The notes beneath the pieces are model-generated. The model was not told where the DNA came from. It saw nothing but the letters and a program-made list of their open reading frames with translations, and did no database searches. The position numbers and the translations under genes were made by a program. Positions 8,023 to 18,006 of a stretch of 51,960 nt of DNA are shown here, piece by piece (the first letter of the stretch is position 1; the number at the start of each line of letters is the position of its first letter). This DNA is from an uncultured Woeseiaceae bacterium (GTDB lineage Bacteria > Pseudomonadota > Gammaproteobacteria > Steroidobacterales > Woeseiaceae). The DNA lies in the NCBI GenBank assembly GCA_945788625.1, contig CALZMQ010000057.1:1-51960 (forward strand), in the 5' to 3' direction.

Positions 8023-8694
8023 TTGAACATTTTGTCCGCTTCCCCACTATTACTCAGTAGCATATTCCTCGCGATAGCCGTGGCGGCGCTCCTCTGGGCC
8101 GAGTTGAAGTCCTCGTTTCTGGGAATCTCGCTGGCGAAGCCAGTCGCCAGCACGCTATTCGTTATCACGGCGTTGTTTGCAGGCGCCCTTTCCTCGACTT
8201 TTGGATTGCTCATCCTCCTGGGTTTACTTCTCTCCTGGATGGGCGATGTGTTACTCATCTCGAAGCATCAGCTCTTTTTCATGGCTGGCCTTGGCAGTTT
8301 CTTACTGGCTCACGTGGCGTACAGTTGCGCCTTTCTATTGCTGCCACTTGACCTTCCGTCGTTGATTCTCCCGGCCATTGCGATGGCAGCTGTCGCAGCG
8401 ACAATCCTTCGTTGGCTCTGGCCTCACCTGACGCGCAACTTCCGCCCGGCAGTGGTGTGTTACCTGGGTGCTATTTCGCTGATGGTCATACTCGCGGGCG
8501 GTACGGCAGCCGATGCTGGGCCACAACTCGCAATAGCTGCCGCGCTGTTTGCCGTATCAGACATCTTTGTCGCAAGGGACCGGTTTGTTTCACCGTCGGC
8601 GGCTAACAGGCTCCTGGGTCTTCCGCTCTACTACGCAGCCCAGCTGATCTTTGCTTTGAGTAGCCGGAACGGCCATTGGCCTGGTGGCGCCTGA
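8023..8694 (+). CDS. YhhN/TMEM86-family membrane protein
   Basis: A 223-residue integral membrane protein with about eight hydrophobic helices. The pattern LLLSWMGDVLL followed by FMAGLGSFLLAHVAY is typical of the YhhN family, whose animal relatives (TMEM86) are lysoplasmalogenases that cleave vinyl-ether lysolipids. The conserved acidic residues are in GDVLL and in VSDIFVARDRF near residue 185. The likely start is TTG 8023 with AGGCGG about seven bases upstream. It may be co-transcribed with the SDR upstream; the bacterial substrate is unknown. Confidence 0.8.
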   Translation: MNILSASPLLLSSIFLAIAVAALLWAELKSSFLGISLAKPVASTLFVITALFAGALSSTFGLLILLGLLLSWMGDVLLISKHQLFFMAGLGSFLLAHVAYSCAFLLLPLDLPSLILPAIAMAAVAATILRWLWPHLTRNFRPAVVCYLGAISLMVILAGGTAADAGPQLAIAAALFAVSDIFVARDRFVSPSAANRLLGLPLYYAAQLIFALSSRNGHWPGGA

Positions 8695-8867
8695 CAATTC
8701 GCTCTACTTGCATGTTCCGCTTGCGTCACGACTATTGCAGCGGCGAGGAGCCCGCCGTAAGCCGGTCATCGAGTGAGCTTGGACGTTGGCCAGCCGACGA
8801 AACCCCGGAAACATTAATTGCGTTCCCGGGATTGTAGATCTCTCAATGTCGTTGCGTTCGCCGTTCG

Positions 8868-9521
8868 CTAGTCGTCGCTATCATTTCCCCCGAAACGGAA
8901 ATCGGCCGCGACGCCGAACACGTCTATGTCGCCTTCGCCCGTAACGCCGACCTCGCCGACATCAAGGTAACGGTCGAAGTGAGCTGAAACACCCCAGCTC
9001 TCGTTGAACGCATAACGCATCACGAGGCCACCGAAAGGCACGGTTTCGGACGCGGAATTCGACTCCGGCACACCGCCGAACACTTCTCGTTCCTCGACGT
9101 CCACGTTAGCGGCGCCGATTCGCCCGCCTGCCGAAAAATTCTCGCTGAACGGGTAACGATAGGCCACGCTGAATTCGAAGGCATCTGTCTCGATCGTGCC
9201 TTCGTCGCTGACGCCCTGCCACGTGCCGCTAAAGGTGGTATCTCCCATCTTGTGATAGCCGCCGGCGATGACGATTTTTTCTTTGACGCCCGGATCGTAC
9301 ACGCCGGACAGTTTCCAGCCCATCGCGCTGCGATCCTGCGATCCCTGGAATGATGAGTAGTCCTTGAAGTCGGTGCGGCTCATGAGAGCCTCCAGCTCTG
9401 CCGACAATGCGCCCTTTACCGGCAGTCCCTGGCAAGCGGACAGGAACAGCAGCGCCGCGAAGCCGAAAAGGCCAGTATAAATACCAGACTTCAGTACGCC
9501 TTTCTTGATTATCGCGCTCAT
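8868..9521 (-). CDS. Lipoprotein with outer-membrane beta-barrel-like domain
   Basis: A 217-residue secreted protein. The N-terminus has a basic start (MSAIIKKG), a hydrophobic stretch and a lipobox FLSAC (Cys about residue 30). The remainder alternates amphipathic strands with Gly and aromatic residues (FSVAYRYPFSENFSAGGRIG, VMRYAFNESWGVSAHFDRY) and ends in VAADFRFGG, like small OmpA/OmpW-type barrels. A barrel with a lipid anchor is uncommon, so the lipid may tether a soluble beta-domain instead. ATG 9521 is chosen because GGAGA lies six bases upstream. No specific function is recognised. The gaps on either side (8695-8867 and 9522-9753) hold no supported gene. Confidence 0.7.
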   Translation of the reverse strand: MSAIIKKGVLKSGIYTGLFGFAALLFLSACQGLPVKGALSAELEALMSRTDFKDYSSFQGSQDRSAMGWKLSGVYDPGVKEKIVIAGGYHKMGDTTFSGTWQGVSDEGTIETDAFEFSVAYRYPFSENFSAGGRIGAANVDVEEREVFGGVPESNSASETVPFGGLVMRYAFNESWGVSAHFDRYLDVGEVGVTGEGDIDVFGVAADFRFGGNDSDD

Positions 9522-9753
9522 CGTATGTCTCCACAACGTGTCGAAAACCAATGTTGCGATTCGGCAGCCCGGCGATCTGTGGGCCTTCGTGGCGTCTTTG
9601 GATGCGTCGCGGAGGAGACGAGGACCCGTGGCTTTGCGTACTTGGCTATTCGCAAGTTTGCCCTTTCGGTCGCGATTAGCAGTTAACGTGGATGACGGTC
9701 GAGCGTCAATTCGAGAATCTACTTAGGGCGACAGGCAGCGCCATTGCGTTTAC

Positions 9754-10527
9754 CTATGCGGCATAGCTCGTGATCAGGTACTGAATAATGGCTTCGGACT
9801 CGGCCATCTCTTCGCCAGTGTTGGGGTCAATCAGATAAGGAATCGAGACACGGCCTGCGCGCTCCAGCAGTTCAATACGGTTGTGCTGATCGGGTTCTGA
9901 CTGCAAATTCACAGTATCTCTTACTACCGGAGGCACCCAATCGGAAAGGCGAGTTCGACCAGCAGAGCGCAGGATATACGGAATCTCGAGTTCACAAAGA
10001 AGGTCTCTGACCGGGCGCGCATACGGGCTGGACTCGAAGCTGAACAACTCCAAAGGACTGGCCGGCTGCCTGGACGGTTTCGCCCGCATGCCGGCCATTC
10101 CCCTGGCGATAGACGCAGCACCGGACCCAAGCTTTTGCAGCGAGCCGGTGCGCCATTTTATCGGCAATGGGCGCTTGGCGTAGGTCTCGAACAGATAGTC
10201 AATGATGTCCAATGACTCGTACATCTGTCGCCCGGTGTTGGGGTCCACCAGGAACGGAAACTGCGCCTTGCCTCCGAGTTCAGTGACGCGCGGCCGGAAT
10301 CGCCCGCCGTTTTTGGGGCACGGATAAATCATGGCGTCCAGATCCAGTTCCGTAAGCGCTTCGCGCACCAGCCTACAGTAAGGGCATCCCTCGAAGTCGT
10401 AGAGCTCCAATAGCTTCGCGGGCTTTTCTCCGGCGGGATGGGCTGTTATGCCAAACCCGGTTCTCAGGGCCGTTGCCAACGCCGATCCAGCAACATTGAA
10501 ACGGTGTTTTAGGAAGTCTGGGGTCAT
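9754..10527 (-). CDS. Protein with two tandem glutathione S-transferase N-terminal (thioredoxin-fold) domains
   Basis: The 257-residue product has a short N-terminal lead followed by two glutaredoxin-like/GST_N domains in tandem. Domain one (about residues 38-115) keeps the redox motif CPYC in LYDFEGCPYCRLVREAL and ends DPNTGRQMYESLDIIDYL. Domain two (about 160-250) repeats the layout but the motif is SSPYARPVRDLL, so both cysteines are lost, and it ends DPNTGEEMAESEAIIQYL. No GST C-terminal helical domain is present. ATG 10527 has AGGAG six bases upstream and overlaps the TGA of the DksA-like gene by 4 bp (ATGA), so translation is probably coupled. It may be a glutathione-linked reductase; the substrate is unknown. 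Confidence 0.85.
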   Translation of the reverse strand: MTPDFLKHRFNVAGSALATALRTGFGITAHPAGEKPAKLLELYDFEGCPYCRLVREALTELDLDAMIYPCPKNGGRFRPRVTELGGKAQFPFLVDPNTGRQMYESLDIIDYLFETYAKRPLPIKWRTGSLQKLGSGAASIARGMAGMRAKPSRQPASPLELFSFESSPYARPVRDLLCELEIPYILRSAGRTRLSDWVPPVVRDTVNLQSEPDQHNRIELLERAGRVSIPYLIDPNTGEEMAESEAIIQYLITSYAA

Positions 10528-10925
10528 AATTGCTCCTGCTTGCTGGCGCAATCGATGCACAGCAACACGGTCGGATCGAACTCGAGGCGTTTTGGATTGA
10601 TCGGTTCGTCGCACTCCTGGCAGATACCGTACTCGCCGTCGTCGATGCGCTTCAGTGCCGCCGCTATCTGCCGCAGCATCGCCTCGCGGCGCGCCGCCGA
10701 TGCTTTCGCCATGGCCTGCGCCTGCATGGCGTCCATGCGTGACAGTCGCCCGACCTTCGTCTGATCGAGTTCGACTACGGCCGCGGACTCTTCGGCAGTC
10801 TCGGCAACGGCCTGCAGTTCATCACGCAGTTGCAGCAATCTGTCACGCAAATCGCACCCCTTCAGCCTCTGCCTGCGAGGCAGCCGGTTCCATACACAGT
10901 CGACTACTTTGCGGTTGGGTGACAT
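10524..10925 (-). CDS. DksA/TraR-family C4 zinc-finger protein
   Basis: A small DksA-like protein. A coiled-coil region (about residues 25-95) contains LDQTKVGRLSRMDAMQAQAM, and a C-terminal C4 zinc finger follows (CQEC ... CIDC, residues about 103-126). Family members bind the RNA polymerase secondary channel; this one belongs to the short group that carries DQTKVGRLSRMDA and is distinct from canonical DksA. The start is uncertain. ATG 10925 lacks a ribosome site, whereas TTG 10850 has AAGGGG eight bases upstream and would give a 108-residue protein matching the family length. The stop overlaps the start of the tandem-GST gene. Confidence 0.85.
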   Translation of the reverse strand: MSPNRKVVDCVWNRLPRRQRLKGCDLRDRLLQLRDELQAVAETAEESAAVVELDQTKVGRLSRMDAMQAQAMAKASAARREAMLRQIAAALKRIDDGEYGICQECDEPINPKRLEFDPTVLLCIDCASKQEQL

Positions 10926-10945
10926 TTGCTGTCAAATCGGGCCCT

Positions 10946-11890
10946 GTGTTTCCGCAACCGCATTTCATCGATAGCAACGGGATTCGACTGGCCGTCTACG
11001 AGCAGGGAGAAGGGCCTGCCGTAATCCTGCTGCACGGGTTTCCCGAGCTGGCGTTCTCCTGGCGGCACCAGCTCGCAGCGCTCGCCGAAGCCGGCTATCG
11101 CGCCATCGCGCCGGACCAGCGCGGCTACGGGAAATCCAGCGTTCAACCGCGCGTTTCGGACTACACCGTCGAGAAACTCATTGCCGACACGCACGGGCTC
11201 CTCGATGCACTGGAACTTTCGAGCGCGGTGTTCGTCGGTCACGACTGGGGCGCGCTGCTGCTCTGGCAAATGGCGATGCTCGCACCGGAGCGCATCGACA
11301 AATTGATCATCCTGAATATTCCCCATTACCCACGTTCGACAGAAGACCCCGTTGCGATTTGGCGGGAGCGTTTCGGTGACGAATTTTACATCGTCAATTT
11401 CCAGGATTCGGACGAAGCAGACCGCACATTCGCGGCTGACACGGCACACTTTTTCGACGTCACCATGCGCCGTAACCAGATGTCGCGCGAAGTGTTCGAT
11501 TTGATGGCACCCGAAAACAAGGTCGTGAGCTTATTGAAACCGCTCGCCAGGAAGAAGCACCGCGGTGAACCGATTCTGACAACCGAGGAACGCGATTATT
11601 ATGCGGCGGCGTTCGCGGCCAGCGGTTTTACCGGCGCCATCAACTGGTACAGGAACTGGACTCACAACTGGAAACGACTGGAGGGTGTCGAGCAGACGAT
11701 CGATATCCCGACCTTGTTCATAGGGGCAGACGACGACGTCATCATCGCGCCCGAGCACATCGAGGGAATGAAACTGCTGGTCACCGACCTCGACATTCAC
11801 ATGCTGGCGAATTGCGGACATTGGAGCCAGCAGGAAAAACCCGCTGAGGTGAATCGGCTGATCCTGGACTGGCTAATGCAACGCGGGTGA
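10946..11890 (+). CDS. Alpha/beta hydrolase, epoxide hydrolase-like
   Basis: A 314-residue alpha/beta hydrolase. The oxyanion motif HGFPE (about residue 32), the nucleophile elbow GHDWGA with Asp as nucleophile (about residue 98), the late acid region GADDDVI and the catalytic His in NCGHWSQQE all fit soluble epoxide hydrolases, which open epoxides to diols through an ester intermediate. The start is probably GTG 10946 or GTG 10919; longer in-frame starts would lie inside the divergent DksA-like gene. The 3' end overlaps the convergent FrnE-like gene by 18 bp. The natural substrate is not evident, and related dehalogenases remain possible. Confidence 0.88.
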   Translation: MFPQPHFIDSNGIRLAVYEQGEGPAVILLHGFPELAFSWRHQLAALAEAGYRAIAPDQRGYGKSSVQPRVSDYTVEKLIADTHGLLDALELSSAVFVGHDWGALLLWQMAMLAPERIDKLIILNIPHYPRSTEDPVAIWRERFGDEFYIVNFQDSDEADRTFAADTAHFFDVTMRRNQMSREVFDLMAPENKVVSLLKPLARKKHRGEPILTTEERDYYAAAFAASGFTGAINWYRNWTHNWKRLEGVEQTIDIPTLFIGADDDVIIAPEHIEGMKLLVTDLDIHMLANCGHWSQQEKPAEVNRLILDWLMQRG

Positions 11891-12595
11891 AACGATCGAG
11901 TCGGTACCCTCGCCGAACATCGCACGATCGAATGCATTGACGATATTGTCGGTATCCTGTGCGCCGACGATGAGCAGGCGTCGATTGACGAGGAAGCCGG
12001 GAACGCCGACCAGGCCGCTGCTGCGTACCTGCCTCTCGCGCGCCAGTACGAGTTGCCGCAACTGATCGCTGTCGATGGCCTTGATGACGTCCGGCGCAGA
12101 CATGCCGTGTGCGCCGGCGATATCGATCAGGTGGCCCCGCTCGCCAATATTGCGGCCTTCTTCGAAAAACGCGGACATCAGGTCCTCGGCGAGCGCCGAC
12201 TGATCCTTGCCCAGCGTCTCCGCCAGCTGCATGACCTGGTGCACGGGCAGCGTGCTCGGCACGTGGCGTACTTTGTCGAAGCGAAAATCGATGCCTACCT
12301 GCTTGCCCTCCTCCCTGAGGTACTCGAGCACGGGTTCCACGTTCGCCGGACTACCGAAGCGGCGTGTGAGATACACGTCGAGCGGTTGACCTTCGGGCGA
12401 CATCTCGGGATTGAGTTCGTACGGAAACCAGCAGACCTCACTGGGCCCCTGCACGGCTTTCAACGCCTCGTCGAACCGGCGTTTGCCGATAAAGCAAAAC
12501 GGACAAACCAGGTCCGCGATCACCTCCACATGCAGCGAGGCAGTCGGGCCGATCCGATCGTTGCTCCTGACGATGTTGGAAAGTGTCTGGCTCAC
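11873..12595 (-). CDS. DsbA-family oxidoreductase, FrnE-like
   Basis: A 240-residue thioredoxin-fold protein with an inserted helical domain. The redox motif CPFC is in VIADLVCPFCFIGKRRF (about residue 35), and the cis-proline loop is GLVGVPGFLVNRRLLIVGAQ. This matches the FrnE/2-hydroxychromene-2-carboxylate isomerase-like branch of DsbA proteins, which are usually cytoplasmic; no signal peptide is seen here. I chose GTG 12595 because GGAGG lies eight bases upstream; GTG 12610 overlaps that site. It overlaps the convergent hydrolase gene by 18 bp. FrnE proteins are linked to oxidative and metal stress tolerance in other bacteria, but the role here is inferred only from family. Confidence 0.88.
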   Translation of the reverse strand: MSQTLSNIVRSNDRIGPTASLHVEVIADLVCPFCFIGKRRFDEALKAVQGPSEVCWFPYELNPEMSPEGQPLDVYLTRRFGSPANVEPVLEYLREEGKQVGIDFRFDKVRHVPSTLPVHQVMQLAETLGKDQSALAEDLMSAFFEEGRNIGERGHLIDIAGAHGMSAPDVIKAIDSDQLRQLVLARERQVRSSGLVGVPGFLVNRRLLIVGAQDTDNIVNAFDRAMFGEGTDSIVSPALH

Positions 12596-13033
12596 TGCTT
12601 CATCCTCCACGTTAGACGCTGAAATGAGGGCTTTTCAGTCGTTATCAAGCGTACCCGGCAGGCTTTGAACCCAGGCTGAACGGTACGATTAGTGAGTTGG
12701 ACGCGCCTGGCGACGAATAGTTTGCGGAATTTTTCGCGAAATTGTCGGAACTTTTTCTAAATATTAGGAATATAGGGGTAAATGCTTCGAAATTCGGAAA
12801 ACATGAGATTCTCTTTCGGGCCAGCAAAGGGGTTGGCGTCAATTGATAATAGGGACGCGTTTCTCGAATTTAGTGAGTGTTTAGGTTTTTTTTATGATTT
12901 TCTGTGAATTATCGCCGCTTTTGTCGGTCAACTCTGCCAAAAGTGTCCGCGGACTCCGACTTGCACACGCCCCGGGCGAATCGGACTGATAGATACAAGA
13001 CTATTACGCAATTTTATCGGTATTTAACCGAAG
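12596..13033. other. AT-richer intergenic region without a supported gene
   Basis: About 440 bp between the FrnE-like gene and the 4-TM gene. From about 12700 to 12920 it is clearly richer in A+T than the surroundings, with runs of T near 12735, 12752 and 12886. A 65-residue frame at 12645-12842 (minus) has no ribosome site or recognisable protein character. It could contain a small RNA or long regulatory region. Confidence 0.4.
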
Positions 13034-13477
13034 TTAGAGGTTTTTCGTGTTTTTTAGCTCGTTGATGCCCCTCACCCAGGCGATGTACGCCACGGCTCCT
13101 GAGATCAGGAAATTGTAGATTTCCGGCATCGTGACATAGCCGCCTCCGGTTTCCAGGACACGGTCCGTGATGAGCAACGTTCTCATCGCCATACTGATGA
13201 TCAGCGCCGACAAGGTGACCAGCGATTCGAAGGCGCCGATCAAAACGGTCCAGCCCGGTCGCCACAACATCAGCGCCAGGCATGCAAAACAAACGCCGTA
13301 GTAGGCCATTCGAGCCAGCGGCAGGGCCTCCAGGAACGCGACGCGGACGTTGATTCCTAAGGCAAGGTCGAGCAAAAGGAAGATCACCGTTGCCGCGTAG
13401 TACGACACGATCAACTTGCCCGACCCCTTGGCGGCGAAAAAAGCGACAGGCCCTGTCCTCGTAACAATTTGTTGCAA
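13034..13477 (-). CDS. Four-helix membrane protein of unknown function
   Basis: The 147-residue product has four hydrophobic segments (about residues 22-40, 55-72, 78-96 and 120-138) separated by short loops, and a basic C-terminus (GINELKNTKNL). The start is TTG 13477 with GGAG six bases upstream. It diverges from msrP (start 13562), leaving about 85 bp for two promoters. I do not recognise the family with certainty. Because it sits back to back with the periplasmic repair pair msrP-msrQ, a shared stress response is possible but unproven. Confidence 0.6.
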   Translation of the reverse strand: MQQIVTRTGPVAFFAAKGSGKLIVSYYAATVIFLLLDLALGINVRVAFLEALPLARMAYYGVCFACLALMLWRPGWTVLIGAFESLVTLSALIISMAMRTLLITDRVLETGGGYVTMPEIYNFLISGAVAYIAWVRGINELKNTKNL

Positions 13478-13561
13478 GCATCACTCCGGCGGCCGAATTG
13501 TGCAATATTCCGTGTCTGCGGCGGGTCCTGTTGTAAGCGAGCCCACCAAAAGGAGAATTTC

Positions 13562-14536
13562 GTGCTGATAAAGAAACCCGCCGACATCCGACCATCGGAG
13601 ATTACTAGCAAGCGTAATTACCTCAACAGGCGCGAATTCATTCGTGCCGGCGCAATTGCCGGCGGCTCGATACTGGCAGCGTCGGCGGTGCCGGCGACGG
13701 CGGTGGGCGCGGTGGTTCCCGAGGCGCGCCGGGCGGCGCTTACCGACGTAAGCAGCAGCCCGTTCAGTACCGACGAAGCGCCGAACAGCTACGAGGACAT
13801 CACGACCTACAACAACTACTACGAATTCGGCACCGGCAAGGCCGACCCATTCGAGAACGCCCAGGATTTCGAGCCACGCCCGTGGACGATCACCGTCGAC
13901 GGCCACGCGGAAAGGACCGGTGCGTTCGACTTCGACGACTTCATAAAGCCGTTCGACCTGGAAGAACGCATCTATCGCATGCGTTGCGTCGAGGCCTGGT
14001 CCATGGTCATTCCCTGGGTCGGGTTCCCGCTGGCGGAAGTCGTCAAGTACTTCAAGCCCACGTCAAAAGCCAAATACGTGGCGTTCGAAACGCTCAACGA
14101 CCGCGCGCGCATGCCAGGCCAGCGGAGGCGCTCGCTCGAGTGGCCCTACCGCGAGAGTCTGACAATCGCCGAGGCGACCAATCCGCTGACCATTCTGGCC
14201 GTCGGGTTGTATGGCGAGGTGCTGCCCAACCAGAACGGGGCGCCGATCCGGCTGGTCGTACCGTGGAAGTACGGCTTCAAGGGCATCAAGGGCATCGTCC
14301 GGATGCGTTTTACGGAACGTCGCCCCAGGACCAGCTGGAACATGTCGCAACCTCGCGAATACGGCTTTTACGCGAACGTGAACCCGAACGTGGATCACCC
14401 GCGCTGGAGCCAGGCTCGGGAACGTCGAATCGGTTCGGGACTGTTCGCCAGCAAACAGCAGACCCTGATGTTCAACGGTTACGGTGACCAGGTCGCGGAT
14501 CTCTATAAAGGCCTCGACCTGCGCCGTAATTTCTAA
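13562..14536 (+). CDS. msrP: Protein-methionine-sulfoxide reductase catalytic subunit MsrP
   Basis: A periplasmic molybdoenzyme that reduces methionine sulfoxide in oxidised envelope proteins. The 324-residue product starts at GTG 13562 with AAGGAG seven bases upstream. It carries a twin-arginine signal (NRREFIRAGA, then a hydrophobic stretch ending near AVGAVVPEA), so it is exported folded with its cofactor. The molybdenum-ligating Cys is in YRMRCVEAWSM, and the VVPWKYGFKGIKGI region is typical of the family. msrQ follows immediately. Only the MPT cofactor without a second nucleotide is needed, but MoeA activity is still required; the local moeA-like gene is broken (30942-32073). Confidence 0.96.
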   Translation: MLIKKPADIRPSEITSKRNYLNRREFIRAGAIAGGSILAASAVPATAVGAVVPEARRAALTDVSSSPFSTDEAPNSYEDITTYNNYYEFGTGKADPFENAQDFEPRPWTITVDGHAERTGAFDFDDFIKPFDLEERIYRMRCVEAWSMVIPWVGFPLAEVVKYFKPTSKAKYVAFETLNDRARMPGQRRRSLEWPYRESLTIAEATNPLTILAVGLYGEVLPNQNGAPIRLVVPWKYGFKGIKGIVRMRFTERRPRTSWNMSQPREYGFYANVNPNVDHPRWSQARERRIGSGLFASKQQTLMFNGYGDQVADLYKGLDLRRNF

Positions 14537-14543
14537 ACAAGGC

Positions 14544-15149
14544 TTGGATACACTCAAACAAGTCCGGCTCATCTGGAAACCGCTGGTCTTCCTGGCCTGC
14601 CTGGTTCCGGCCGCACTCGTGGTCACGGACGCGCTGGAATTGACGGGCCGCCTGGGCGCCAACCCGATCGAGGAAATCCAGGACCGCTTCGGAATCTGGG
14701 CGCTGCGGTTTATCATGATCACGCTCGCGGTCACGCCGTTGCGGCGCCTCACAGGTTGGAACTGGCTTGCGCGATTCCGGCGTATGCTCGGCCTGTTTAC
14801 TTTTTTCTACGCCCTGTTGCACTTCCTGACCTGGCTGTTCCTCGATCAGGGCTTGCTGGTGCCGGCGATCCTCGAGGACCTGGTCGAGCGGCCCTTCATT
14901 ACGATCGGTTTCGCGGCGCTGCTGCTGCTGACGGCGCTCGCCGCCACCTCCACCAACGGTATTCGCCGCCGCATGGGGCGCCGCTGGCAGACCCTGCACT
15001 ATTCGGCGTACCTGGTCGGCTTGCTCGGGGTATGGCATTACTGGTGGCAGGTCAAGAAAGACGTGACCGAGCCGCTGAACTACGCGGCAATTCTCGCATT
15101 GTTACTGGGCGCCCGGCTGTGGTGGCGATGGCGAAAGGCGCGCAAATAA
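14544..15149 (+). CDS. msrQ: Heme-binding membrane subunit MsrQ
   Basis: The inner-membrane b-type cytochrome partner that passes electrons from the respiratory chain to MsrP. About 201 residues with six hydrophobic helices. Candidate heme-ligating histidines are in FYALLHFLTW, TLHYSAY and GVWHYWW, as in the family. The start is uncertain: TTG 14544 lies seven bases after the msrP stop, while frames starting earlier would overlap msrP by up to 53 bp. The tight spacing shows it is in one operon with msrP. A hairpin follows at 15151-15176, between this gene and convergent hsp20. Confidence 0.93.
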   Translation: MDTLKQVRLIWKPLVFLACLVPAALVVTDALELTGRLGANPIEEIQDRFGIWALRFIMITLAVTPLRRLTGWNWLARFRRMLGLFTFFYALLHFLTWLFLDQGLLVPAILEDLVERPFITIGFAALLLLTALAATSTNGIRRRMGRRWQTLHYSAYLVGLLGVWHYWWQVKKDVTEPLNYAAILALLLGARLWWRWRKARK

Positions 15150-15176
15150 AAGCCGGGGCGGCCGCAGCCGTCCCGG
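15147..15176 (-). terminator. Rho-independent terminator for hsp20
   Basis: An 11-bp stem with one G-U pair (15151-15161 with 15166-15176) lies 20 bp after the hsp20 stop. On the minus strand it is followed by TTTT (15150-15147). In the opposite direction it could also slow transcription leaving msrQ, but there is no T-run on that side. Confidence 0.7.
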
Positions 15177-15197
15177 CAGTCTCACACAGGTACGTCG

Positions 15198-15686
15198 TCA
15201 GGCGACCTTCACTGTGCGTCTTGCTGCCGCCCGGATTTTCGGAAGCGTGACCGTGAGGATACCGTCCTTCAACTCGGCGTGGATTTTCTCGACATCCACT
15301 TCAGCCGGCAAAGCAACTGTTCTCATGAGCTTGCCGTAGCCGAGTTCGTGCCGATAGAACGAACCCTTCTTGTCTTCTTCCTCGAACTGCCTCTCGGCCT
15401 CAATCATCAGGCGGTCGCCCGCGATCGTGACCTCGACGTCGTCTTTCTCTACGCCGGGCAGTTCGCCACGGACTACGAGCTCTTTGTCGCGGTCAATGAT
15501 ATCGAGGCGGAAATACCGCTCCATATCGACATCAATCGGCCACTTCCACCCAAAAGGCTCGAACGTCTCCATCCAGCGGCGTGGTGGGAAGTTCTCGAAG
15601 AACTCCTCCATGCTCTGGGTGAGAGGCGCCGTCCGTCTTATATCAATCGCCCGTTTGCCGGGCTCGAAATTACGCAGGATTGACAT
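15198..15686 (-). CDS. Small heat shock protein, Hsp20/alpha-crystallin family
   Basis: A 162-residue ATP-independent holdase chaperone. The alpha-crystallin domain spans about residues 55-150: ERYFRLDIIDRDKELVVRGE, LPGVEKDDVEV, then the C-terminal strand motif AELKDGILTVTLPKI with the conserved GxL and a short basic tail (RTVKVA). ATG 15686 is preceded by AAGGAGG; a GTG three codons earlier overlaps this site. It lies about 200 bp after the end of groEL on the same strand but is separated from it by the groEL terminator, so it is probably a separate heat-inducible unit. Confidence 0.94.
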   Translation of the reverse strand: MSILRNFEPGKRAIDIRRTAPLTQSMEEFFENFPPRRWMETFEPFGWKWPIDVDMERYFRLDIIDRDKELVVRGELPGVEKDDVEVTIAGDRLMIEAERQFEEEDKKGSFYRHELGYGKLMRTVALPAEVDVEKIHAELKDGILTVTLPKIRAAARRTVKVA

Positions 15687-15832
15687 GTAACACACCTCCT
15701 TCCCGTTGCATGCTGGCAGACCTGCGCCAGCACATCATTTATACGCCCGCCAGAAAAGCTGGCAATTCGGGAATTTGCGCATTGACAGGATTTCGACCGC
15801 AAACAGCGCTCTCTGTGGTCACCTGTTGCAAG

Positions 15833-15862
15833 AAAAAAGGCCCGGCGATCGCTCGCCGGGCC
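15833..15862 (-). terminator. Rho-independent terminator of groES-groEL
   Basis: A perfect 10-bp GC stem (15839-15848 with 15853-15862) with a 4-base loop, followed on the minus strand by six T (15838-15833). It lies about 40 bp after the groEL stop. Confidence 0.9.
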
Positions 15863-15902
15863 CTTACTTTTGCGATGGATGAAATCGCGGCTGAAGCCGC
15901 TC

Positions 15903-17549
<1,647 letters not shown>

Positions 17550-17623
17550 CTTTAAATTCCTCTGTTGACTGAGACGGACCGTGCCGCCTGCTGGTTTTTA
17601 ATCTGATTCGATGAAACTTAGGT

Positions 17624-17914
17624 CTAGCTCTCGATTACTGCCATGATGTCGTCTTCCTTCATCACCAGCAGCTCTTCACCTTCGACCTTGACTTCAGTGC
17701 CGGCGTACTTGCCGAACAGGACTGTATCGCCGACCTTGACATCCAGAGCACGAATATCACCGTTCTCGAGGATCTTGCCGTTGCCTGCAGCAACGACTTC
17801 ACCCTTGATGGGTTTTTCCGCCGCGGCGTCGGGAATTACGATTCCGCCGGGTGATGTGCGCTCTTCTTCCATGCGCTTAACGATGACTCGATCATGAAGC
17901 GGACGCATCTTCAT
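17624..17914 (-). CDS. groS: Co-chaperonin GroES (10 kDa)
   Basis: The heptameric lid of GroEL. The 96-residue product begins MKMRPLHDRVIVKRMEEE, has the mobile loop ERTSPGGIVIPDAA and ends VMKEDDIMAVIES, all standard. I chose ATG 17914, which follows an AGGAG-type site (ACAGGAGATATACACC); upstream in-frame starts lie inside the CIRCE/promoter region. First gene of the groES-groEL operon. Confidence 0.98.
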   Translation of the reverse strand: MKMRPLHDRVIVKRMEEERTSPGGIVIPDAAAEKPIKGEVVAAGNGKILENGDIRALDVKVGDTVLFGKYAGTEVKVEGEELLVMKEDDIMAVIES

Positions 17915-17979
17915 GGTGTATATCTCCTGTAAGTTGTTGAAGTTTAACCGTCTTTTAGCGGTATTCGGGCCGCGCACTG

Positions 17980-18006
17980 TTAGCACTCGACCACGAGGAG
18001 TGCTAA
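17980..18006 (-). promoter_or_regulatory. CIRCE operator (HrcA-binding)
   Basis: A perfect inverted repeat TTAGCACTC-N9-GAGTGCTAA, the consensus target of the heat-shock repressor HrcA. It lies 65 bp before groES and starts at the last base of the predicted -10 box, so bound HrcA would block transcription. hrcA itself is not in the window. Confidence 0.96.

Noticed and set aside
12645..12842. A 65-residue frame on the minus strand in the AT-rich gap
   Set aside because: No ribosome site, no family features, and a composition that fits non-coding DNA.
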